Shown: piece after piece, positions 54,605 through 61,972 of the stretch | Layout: the number at the start of each line of letters is the position of its first letter | How positions within the stretch are numbered: position 1 is the first letter of the stretch | Source of the DNA: JAIOYV01 sp964388245 | GTDB lineage: Bacteria; Bacteroidota; Bacteroidia; Bacteroidales; M50B96 | Length of the DNA: 61,972 bases | Direction: 5' to 3' | Assembly: GCA_964388245.1 (NCBI GenBank) | Contig: CAYLZH010000003.1 | Coordinates: 1 to 61,972, forward strand | Program-made: the position numbers and the translations under genes | The notes under the pieces: generated by a model | The model's database searches: none | What the model was told of the DNA's origin: nothing | Seen by the model: only the letters and a program-made list of their open reading frames with translations

Positions 54605-57600
54605 ATGTCCCCATCTATAAGAAATATCAAAAAAACAATTTTTCTTTTCATCCTGATTTATACTCCTTTAATAATTCATGCCCAGCCATCGGCAGAGTTT
54701 ACTGCAAGTGTATCGCAGGGTTGCTCTCCACTGTTAGTTACTTTTACTCCTGATTATCAATCGGGAACCAGCTATTTATGGAGTTTTGGCAATGGGAATA
54801 ATTCCGATACCATAATATCAACAGCAACCTATATCGCCGTCAATAATAATACAAGCACTTATACTGTAAGCCTTACAGTAACCGATGCAAGTGGTTCTGC
54901 AACAGCCAATAATACGATTATAGTTTTCGCAAACCCATCGGCAAATTTTTCACATTCGGGCCAGACCAACTCAGGATGTGTACCTTTAACCACCGAGTTT
55001 GTTGAAAATTCAAGCCCTTCTGAAGTCAGTTATCCGATTGTAACCTGGTACTGGGATTATGGCGATGGCAACTCAAACACCTATACAAACAATACCAACC
55101 CAAGCCATACCTACACTTTCGGAGGATTTGATTATTCGGTTTCGTTAAAGGTAACCGATGTAAATAACTGTACCGATTTGCACCATAAGCCAAACTATGT
55201 ACACGCCAGGGGGCTTCCGATTATTAATTTCGATGGTAACCCCAAACAGTTTTGTCAATTTCCGGCTGTTGTTCAATTTCAGAATTTCTCAACACCCTAT
55301 ACCGGCACAGGAGCCCTGGTTTACGAATGGGATTTCGGCGATGCTTCGCCTACTTCAGCAATAGAGAATCCAAGCCATGAGTATCTTGACTACGGTTATT
55401 ACGATGTATCGCTAAAAGCAACCGACACCTATGGCTGTAATAATACAAAAACCGAAACAGGATATATAAGAATAGATTCGGTTACTGCTTATTTTGAAAT
55501 GCCCGATACGATATGTGCCGGCGATACCTTTCAAATCGATAACCAGTCAACAGGAGCAAATCAATATAACTGGAACCTGTCAACCGGAAATTCCACCGAT
55601 GTAAACCCTATTCACGTCTTTCATATCGGTGGAACTTATTATATTAGTCTTACAGCAAGCCTCGATGGGGATTGTTCCGATAACATAACACGAAGTATTT
55701 TTGTTGAATCGGTTCATGCAAACATCACTCCCGATCCCTGGTATGTTTGTACTATTCCAACCGATATAAACCTTGTTGATTTATCGGTTACAAATAATTC
55801 AAATGGCATGGCCAGCTGGATGTGGATAGTAGCCCCGCCCGATTCGTTTTATGCACCTATAAACATGGTTGTTGCCGACACCTATTATGTCCAAAATCCG
55901 GTTCACACATTGAATTCTTTAACCCCGGTGCTTGAAATGTACAGCAACGAAACCTACATTGTATCGCTTGAAGTTACAAGCCCTTTTGGATGCACAGATA
56001 TAACCTACGACAGCATTGTAACCTACCTGCCCCGTATTGTGATGGATCCTGTTCCCCTGGGTGGTTGTGTGCCATTAACTGTTCATTACTCACTGTTTTC
56101 AACCTACGACTCACCCTACGACAGCATTGTGAGTCATCAGTGGACCCTGGGCAATGGCACTGTTTATAACGGCCCACAACCTCCACCCGAGCTCTTTCCC
56201 GACACAGGGTATTTCCCAATTACCCTAACATCCACTACCTTAATGGGCTGTGAGTATATCGATATTCAATATGTTCAGGTAGGGATGGAAACTTTTCCTG
56301 ATTTCGAACTATTGTCCGACGATTCCATATGTGCATCCGATGATGTTATTTTGCTTAACCTGTCGCAACCGGATAGTATTATCGATTATTGCAAATGGGA
56401 ATTTAGTGCCGGTAATTCGTACGACACCAACTACGATACGGTAATTATGACCCCATTATACCTGGGTTGGTTCGACCTTCAGTTAATATCAGTCCATAAT
56501 ATGTGTGTTTCCGATACCACTGTTTTTGATTTATTTTATATAATGGGCCCTATCGGATTTGGCGAGGCAGATTTCGATTGTTCCGAGCCGTACCTTTATC
56601 ATTTTTCTCCTAATCAGGAAATAGTTGACACCATAATGGAAGCTGATGCTTTTTACTGGAATTTTGGCGATGGGAGCCCCTATGATTCAGTAGATATCCT
56701 TGCAGATCATTTATATACACAGAACTTAGACACCGTGGCTCAATTGATATTGGTCAACTATACTACCGGGTGCGAGTTTATTCATGATATCCCAATACAT
56801 GTAAGTAATCCTATTGCAGAATTTGAAATGGATTCATCATTGATCTGTGCGGGGACACTAATCACATTCGATCCTTTTTTATCAAGCGCTTACGACCAGT
56901 TTATGTATGGTGGAAAAGTTGGATACTTTCAATGGAATTTCGACGATGGCGAAACCTATATGTTCTATGGGACCGAAAAGTCCGATACAATTGTTGATGT
57001 AAATATCGATCATACTTTCAATCAGGCGGGAGAATACTGGGTACGGCTTTATATCGAAGACATCAATGAGTGCTCCGACTCAGTTAAACACCGGATAAAA
57101 GTATTTCAGCCCGAACCTGAACCCGGAATTACACCACCATCAGGGTGTACACCCCTCACAAGTACCTTTGCCGATAATACTTTTGCCGATACTACACTTG
57201 TGGCCTGGGAGTGGATATTTGGCCAGGGCGATACATCCTACCTGCAAAATCCTCTCGATTCTTTTACTTACTATAGCGACAGTGCATATATTTTAAGTTT
57301 AACTATTACAGATATCATAGGCTGTACCGGATCAGTACAGGTCGAAGTTTTAGCATCGACACCAGTACCTGAATTCACGGTTTCGGATAAATTTTTATGT
57401 AAGGATGATACACTGTATTTTACCAACGAATCGGTCTACATAGGATTGAGCCCGCAATTTACCTGGAACTTTGGCGACGGAAATATATCAAACGAAATCG
57501 ATCCCTGGCATATTTACACACAAGGAGGAACCTACAGTATTTCATTATTAATCAACGATGGAGGATGTCTTGCAGATACACTCCTGAATAATTACATCAT

Positions 57601-59125
57601 TATTGATGATCCAACATGCGACATCGATATTAGCTATAACGGTAATCATTGTGCCGATGTAATTATCGACTCTTTTTTTACTATCAACGTATCGGCACCG
57701 CACCTTCATGAAAATTATACCTACTTATGGGATTTCGGTAGCGGGCCAATATCCTATGAACATTCCCCCAACTGGGTTTTTACCGAATCGGGCATGTACC
57801 CGGTAAGTGTATCAATTTATACGCCATCATGCCCTGTTTTCAGACCCGATACATTTTGGTTCGAAGTTTTCGATGTAAGTGCCGATCTACAGTTAAGCAG
57901 CCATGAAATATGCCTTGGCGATGCTATTGTTGTTTCAGTACATAATCAGGTAGATGTTGAAGAGTTTATTATTGATTTTGGCGATGGGACCATCGGGACC
58001 AATTTCCAGGAAATTCATGAATACAATATTACATCACTCTCAAACTCACTAACAGTGTGGCTTCATTATAAAAATGGTGAGTGCGATGGCAGCGATTCAG
58101 AAGTTTTGAACATCCATGATGTACGGCCCGGTTTTTTCAGGGGGCCAAACGATGAGGATACAGCCGAATGCTACACACTTAATGTTGAATTCATCGATAA
58201 ATCATCAGGAGCAAGTAACTGGCACTGGTACTTTGGCGACGGTGGCGAAAGCTGGGAACAAAACCCTAATCATACCTTTCATTCGCCCGGTGATTACACG
58301 GTTGTTCAAATTGTTGGCAGTCCGGTTTGCCCTGCTGTCGAAACATCAAAAAAAATCTATGTATATCCACCACCCACTATAGCTGCCAATCCATATCATG
58401 AAATCTGCTTTGGCGACAGTGTGCAATTAAATGCCCTGATCGATCCAAACTACCAATATCACTGGACGCCGGGCGATTACCTTAGCAGTACTATTATACC
58501 CGACCCGGTTGCCACCCCGCCTGTTCCAATGTATTACACCATACATGTTACTGACGAAAAATCGTGCGAGAACGAAGAAAGTGTATATGTATTTGTACAA
58601 ACGCTTCCATCGATAGGCCTTTCGGATACGAGCATTGTTGTAGGTGATATTCTTAACCTAAATGGCGATCCTTTATATAATGTTGAATATATTTGGGAAC
58701 CACCAGACAATCTAAGCTGCCCGACATGTTACAGCCCCGGATTTCAACCCATGCACGATACAATGTACACTGTTACCATGATTGCAATGGCCAATGGCGA
58801 CACCTGCTATGTAGCAACCGATTCGTTGTTTATTCATGTCGACTGGAAGTTTTCGCTCGATGTCCCAAGTTTATTTACACCAAATGGCGACAATAACAAC
58901 GATGTAGTTGAAGTAAAAGGCTGGGGAATTAAACAATTGCTCGAATTTAAAATATTCAACCGCTGGGGCGAGCTTGTTTTCCACACCGATGATATCAAGC
59001 TGGGTTGGGATGGCAAATACAAAGGCATTCAGCAACCTGTCGACACCTATGTTTACATGGTAAAAGTGGAAACATGGGATGGCCAGGTCCTTTCGAAAAA
59101 GGGCACCATTAATTTGTTGAGGTAG
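54605..59125 (+). CDS. Multi-PKD protein with type B (gliding-motility-associated) T9SS sorting domain
   Basis: A 1506-residue secreted protein. A signal peptide (about 9-27, TIFLFILIYTPLIIHAQ) precedes about fourteen PKD or PKD-like domains, for example SAEFTASVSQGCSPLLVTFT, SYLWSFGNGN, VTWYWDYGDGNSN, YEWDFGDASP, FYWNFGDGSPYDS, FTWNFGDGNISN and WHWYFGDGGESWEQN. An Ig-like domain with CFGDSVQLNA follows near 1260. The last 90 residues are the gliding-motility-associated C-terminal domain: VPSLFTPNGDNNNDVVEVKG, FKIFNRWGELVFHTDDIKLG and PVDTYVYMVKVETWDG. This is the type B sorting signal, unlike the type A domains elsewhere in the window. Most PKD units open with a C-x-P-L or ICAGD pattern containing one cysteine. 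It is likely a surface filament or adhesin; whether the cell glides cannot be told. Confidence 0.92.
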   Translation: MSPSIRNIKKTIFLFILIYTPLIIHAQPSAEFTASVSQGCSPLLVTFTPDYQSGTSYLWSFGNGNNSDTIISTATYIAVNNNTSTYTVSLTVTDASGSATANNTIIVFANPSANFSHSGQTNSGCVPLTTEFVENSSPSEVSYPIVTWYWDYGDGNSNTYTNNTNPSHTYTFGGFDYSVSLKVTDVNNCTDLHHKPNYVHARGLPIINFDGNPKQFCQFPAVVQFQNFSTPYTGTGALVYEWDFGDASPTSAIENPSHEYLDYGYYDVSLKATDTYGCNNTKTETGYIRIDSVTAYFEMPDTICAGDTFQIDNQSTGANQYNWNLSTGNSTDVNPIHVFHIGGTYYISLTASLDGDCSDNITRSIFVESVHANITPDPWYVCTIPTDINLVDLSVTNNSNGMASWMWIVAPPDSFYAPINMVVADTYYVQNPVHTLNSLTPVLEMYSNETYIVSLEVTSPFGCTDITYDSIVTYLPRIVMDPVPLGGCVPLTVHYSLFSTYDSPYDSIVSHQWTLGNGTVYNGPQPPPELFPDTGYFPITLTSTTLMGCEYIDIQYVQVGMETFPDFELLSDDSICASDDVILLNLSQPDSIIDYCKWEFSAGNSYDTNYDTVIMTPLYLGWFDLQLISVHNMCVSDTTVFDLFYIMGPIGFGEADFDCSEPYLYHFSPNQEIVDTIMEADAFYWNFGDGSPYDSVDILADHLYTQNLDTVAQLILVNYTTGCEFIHDIPIHVSNPIAEFEMDSSLICAGTLITFDPFLSSAYDQFMYGGKVGYFQWNFDDGETYMFYGTEKSDTIVDVNIDHTFNQAGEYWVRLYIEDINECSDSVKHRIKVFQPEPEPGITPPSGCTPLTSTFADNTFADTTLVAWEWIFGQGDTSYLQNPLDSFTYYSDSAYILSLTITDIIGCTGSVQVEVLASTPVPEFTVSDKFLCKDDTLYFTNESVYIGLSPQFTWNFGDGNISNEIDPWHIYTQGGTYSISLLINDGGCLADTLLNNYIIIDDPTCDIDISYNGNHCADVIIDSFFTINVSAPHLHENYTYLWDFGSGPISYEHSPNWVFTESGMYPVSVSIYTPSCPVFRPDTFWFEVFDVSADLQLSSHEICLGDAIVVSVHNQVDVEEFIIDFGDGTIGTNFQEIHEYNITSLSNSLTVWLHYKNGECDGSDSEVLNIHDVRPGFFRGPNDEDTAECYTLNVEFIDKSSGASNWHWYFGDGGESWEQNPNHTFHSPGDYTVVQIVGSPVCPAVETSKKIYVYPPPTIAANPYHEICFGDSVQLNALIDPNYQYHWTPGDYLSSTIIPDPVATPPVPMYYTIHVTDEKSCENEESVYVFVQTLPSIGLSDTSIVVGDILNLNGDPLYNVEYIWEPPDNLSCPTCYSPGFQPMHDTMYTVTMIAMANGDTCYVATDSLFIHVDWKFSLDVPSLFTPNGDNNNDVVEVKGWGIKQLLEFKIFNRWGELVFHTDDIKLGWDGKYKGIQQPVDTYVYMVKVETWDGQVLSKKGTINLLR

Positions 59126-59242
59126 ATTGTTTTTCTTACATTTGAATTGTATCAGCATATCTGATCAAAATGGTTCCAAAAATCATTCAGGTATGGTAAA
59201 TCTGCTTATGCATAATAATCTGAACAAAAAAAACTAAAGACT

Positions 59243-61972
59243 ATGAAACCAAAATTGATTATAATTATACCAATATTCATTTTAATTAATAATTATTCTT
59301 TTGCACAAACCCCGGCTTGTAACAATACAGGGTGTGATTACACAATAAGTCATAATGTAACATCCTGGGATGCTGCTGTATACGGAGTGGATGAAGGTGA
59401 AACCGTTTGCATTGAAGGAGATGCAAACGGAGAAAGAAATCAGTTAATAATTAGCAATCTATCAGGTAGTGCCGGTAATGAAATTATTGTTCGTCCTTGT
59501 AATGACCTGGTAACATTTTCTACATCCGTTAACTACTGTATTAATTTTATCGATTGCGAATATTTTATCTTTACCGGTGACGGTATTCCCAACGAAGATT
59601 ATGGGATCAAACTTGAACTGGATGGAGGGACAAATAGTGCAGTAGGAATAAGCACCAAAAACGGAAGTAGTGATTTTGTTATTGAGCAAATTGAAATAAC
59701 TCATGGAAGCTTTGTAAATAACGATTGTGCAGGCATTTTGTCTAATCCACAGGCATTAGCATCGGATCAATCTACCTGGGGAGAATATACAGGACTATCA
59801 TCCGGAACCGGGTTTATACAAAAGAATATTACTATCAGGAACAATTATATCCATCATATTGGAGGTGTTGCTTTATACATTGGAAGTACAGCCTGGGATA
59901 TTAAAAATACTACAACAGATTATGAATATGAAGATCCTTATCTTGAAAATGTAACTATTTACAATAATCGCTGTGAATTTTTTGGAAAGGATGGAATACA
60001 GGTATCCAGTGCTAAAGGAACCAATAAGATTTACGACAATCACATTTTGTATGGAGGTTTAAATGGACAAGGCGGACAAGGTACCGGAATATGGTTAGGT
60101 GGTGGAACAAGGAATATTGATATTTATAATAACATTGTGAAAAAGAACCTGGGGTCAGGTATCGGAGGAAAACCCTGGCATGATGTAGAATTATTCAATA
60201 ACTTAATTATTGAATCCGGCACAGACTTTACCTATGGCACAACATCCGGATATGTTCATGGTATATGGCTGGGGTGGATTAATAATACTAACTGTAGTGA
60301 TAATATTTATTCTGACGCTAAATTTTCTGCCTATAATAACAACATTATTTCAACTAAAACTGATGGAGTTAAGTTAAGTGGACAAACACCCGCGCATTTT
60401 TATGTTATCAACAACATAATAGTTAATCCTGGATCAGGTAATTATGTAAATTTTGAGAATCCAGTTGGAAGTTATACACAATACGATGATATCAACTATA
60501 AAACAGATGATATCAATGATGTTCGATTTTATGACGCACTAAATTACAATTACATGATAAAACCAACTTCTCCTGCCTACAATACCGGAACTAATACAGA
60601 TGCCCCTACGTTCGATTTTGAGTATACTTTACGTCCACAGTGCAATATAACAGACATTGGGGCTTATGAACGGGAAAGCACATTAAACATTTGGGGCAAT
60701 TGCCTGAATGAAACAAGCGTTGCAGCAAGTGTAATAATCCACAAAGAATGCAGATTAAATAAAGGCGATATGATTGGTGGATTCTACCGGGATAATGGAG
60801 AATTTATGTGTGCAGGAGTTATTGATTGGAAAGATAACACTGATACCCTTATTGTTTATGGCGAGGATTCAACCGGTAGTGGATTTACCGAAAACGAAAA
60901 ATACACTTGGATCGTATGGGATTCGGCATATAACGAAAGCCATATTTATTATGCCGATTATGACCCTGATTATCCACAAACAGACGAATTTGAAGAAGAC
61001 GGCATTAGCAAAATCTTAGAATTGTACCAGCAACAGGAAATTATACTCGATTCGGGATGGAACATCTTCTCAACTTTTATTGATCCCTTAAACGACAGCA
61101 TAGAAAATATATTAGAGGAAATCGATCAAAACGTGATAAGGGTCGAGGACTATACATCTTATTACACACCCAATCCATACTACAATAGCCTGCTTACTAT
61201 TGAAACCGGAAAGGCATATAAAATAAATATGGGTGCAAAAGATACCCTGATCGTAAAAGGACTGGCTTTGCGCCCTGAAAATACACCCGTTCCGCTAACA
61301 AGTACATCGCCAGACTGGATACTGCTCGGCTATTTAATGCAAAGCGATGAACTGGTGGAACCTATTCTGGAGCCTATCGTTAGCAATGTAACCATTATCA
61401 AAGATGAGAACGGGATTGTCTACTGGCCTCAATATAACATAAACTACCTTGTAACCATGGAAACCGGGGAAGGGTACGAGATACAGATGAGCGGTGCTGA
61501 TACCTTAACCTATCCGGCTAATCCGTACAACGGCCCATCTAAAACCCATACAAGAAAAGTTAATCCGCAAAATTTTGTTTGCCATATAAAAACCAATAAT
61601 AACCTGTCGCTTGGAATTTCCGATAATTCATGGAATATTAAACCAATGTATGGCGATGAAGTGGGTGTTTTCGACTCAGAAAACATGCTTGTAGGCTCGG
61701 CAGTGTATCAACTTCAAAACCTTGCCGTTACGGTTTGGGGCGACGACCCGACAACTTCCATGAAAGATGGCCTGTACCCGGGCGAAGAATTCCATATCCG
61801 CCTCCTGCATATCGCAAATGGCGGCATGGAAGAATTAGTTGTTGAAAAATGGTTATCGGGCAATGCGTATTATCAAACAAACAATGTAGCAATTACTGGG
61901 AAGGTAAACCGTCCACAAACATCCATTAATCCCTATTATTTAAGTCAAAACTATCCCAACCCGTTTAGCAAA
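59243..61972 (+). CDS. Beta-helix T9SS cargo protein with A-B-B-A' modules, 3' end beyond the window
   Basis: An open frame of 910 codons from the ATG at 59243 to the window edge. The signal peptide is MKPKLIIIIPIFILINNYSFAQ. Residues about 25-480 form a right-handed parallel beta-helix of the pectate-lyase/Omp type (ITIRNNYIHHIGGVALYIGS, VTIYNNRCEFFGKDGIQVSS, IDIYNNIVKKNLGSGIGGKP, FYVINNIIVNPGSGNY), followed by a DIGAYERES motif. Then come an A module (about 495-590, NKGDMIGGFYRDNGEFMCAG), a B pair (about 599-760; GWNIFSTFIDPLNDSIENIL, then VYWPQYNINYLVTMETGEGY), an A' module (about 775-885; GDEVGVFDSENMLVGSAVYQ) and the first residues of a type A sorting domain (YLSQNYPNPFSK). The first B repeat has lost the usual VYWP. 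It starts 117 nt after the PKD gene on the same strand. A polysaccharide-processing or binding role is inferred from the helix. Confidence 0.88.
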   Translation, partial: MKPKLIIIIPIFILINNYSFAQTPACNNTGCDYTISHNVTSWDAAVYGVDEGETVCIEGDANGERNQLIISNLSGSAGNEIIVRPCNDLVTFSTSVNYCINFIDCEYFIFTGDGIPNEDYGIKLELDGGTNSAVGISTKNGSSDFVIEQIEITHGSFVNNDCAGILSNPQALASDQSTWGEYTGLSSGTGFIQKNITIRNNYIHHIGGVALYIGSTAWDIKNTTTDYEYEDPYLENVTIYNNRCEFFGKDGIQVSSAKGTNKIYDNHILYGGLNGQGGQGTGIWLGGGTRNIDIYNNIVKKNLGSGIGGKPWHDVELFNNLIIESGTDFTYGTTSGYVHGIWLGWINNTNCSDNIYSDAKFSAYNNNIISTKTDGVKLSGQTPAHFYVINNIIVNPGSGNYVNFENPVGSYTQYDDINYKTDDINDVRFYDALNYNYMIKPTSPAYNTGTNTDAPTFDFEYTLRPQCNITDIGAYERESTLNIWGNCLNETSVAASVIIHKECRLNKGDMIGGFYRDNGEFMCAGVIDWKDNTDTLIVYGEDSTGSGFTENEKYTWIVWDSAYNESHIYYADYDPDYPQTDEFEEDGISKILELYQQQEIILDSGWNIFSTFIDPLNDSIENILEEIDQNVIRVEDYTSYYTPNPYYNSLLTIETGKAYKINMGAKDTLIVKGLALRPENTPVPLTSTSPDWILLGYLMQSDELVEPILEPIVSNVTIIKDENGIVYWPQYNINYLVTMETGEGYEIQMSGADTLTYPANPYNGPSKTHTRKVNPQNFVCHIKTNNNLSLGISDNSWNIKPMYGDEVGVFDSENMLVGSAVYQLQNLAVTVWGDDPTTSMKDGLYPGEEFHIRLLHIANGGMEELVVEKWLSGNAYYQTNNVAITGKVNRPQTSINPYYLSQNYPNPFSK

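Overview
The window is a chromosomal segment of a free-living member of the Bacteroidota, probably in or near the Marinilabiliales/Bacteroidales. Low GC, short atpD-atpC pair, TamL-type lipoprotein, DUF4270-glmS cluster, TPR/LuxR-type regulator, many type IX secretion (T9SS) cargo proteins and upstream -7 boxes of the form TAnnTTTG all point there. Two runs of ten N (33175-33184 and 51407-51416) are contig joins, so this looks like a draft or metagenome-derived scaffold.

Layout. 1-841: a NusG/UpxY-like antiterminator cut by the left edge, and a winged-helix regulator, both reading leftward; such pairs usually head polysaccharide loci. 1079-5000: MazG-like pyrophosphohydrolase, a large Ig-like lipoprotein, a small membrane protein, a ferredoxin and a GT9 glycosyltransferase. 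5203-11590: two tandem paralogous FG-GAP/VCBS T9SS cargo proteins and a decayed cargo fragment with an in-frame stop inside its sorting domain. 11629-18671: atpC/atpD, polyprenyl synthase, lptB, an unknown protein, and an ECF sigma / anti-sigma-like / DUF4097-like operon. 18879-26484: a GEVED+PKD cargo protein convergent with two secreted multidomain proteins. 26530-42073: mostly housekeeping and envelope genes (ctpA, bifunctional nuclease, CNT nucleoside transporter, comF, PBP1A, mnmH, short glycogen-synthase-like protein, DUF4270 lipoprotein, glmS, MBOAT and SGNH O-acetylation pair). 42180-61972: a 2488-residue cargo protein, a TPR/HTH regulator, TamL, a 1506-residue PKD protein with a type B sorting domain, and a beta-helix cargo protein that runs off the right edge.

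The most distinctive signal is a recurring secreted-protein toolkit. A tandemly duplicated module (here called B; GWSIFSTYIDP...VYWP...N-IG-M...GEGYQIKM) of about 157 residues occurs in four otherwise different proteins. It is usually preceded by another module (A; GDxIGVF...GExFxWK) and, in two cases, followed by a related module (A') and a T9SS sorting domain. In two other proteins the chain stops exactly at the end of the B pair with no sorting domain. A sixth A'-plus-sorting-domain copy survives only as a pseudogene. I could not identify a published name for the B pair.

No rRNA, tRNA, CRISPR array, insertion sequence or prophage was recognised.
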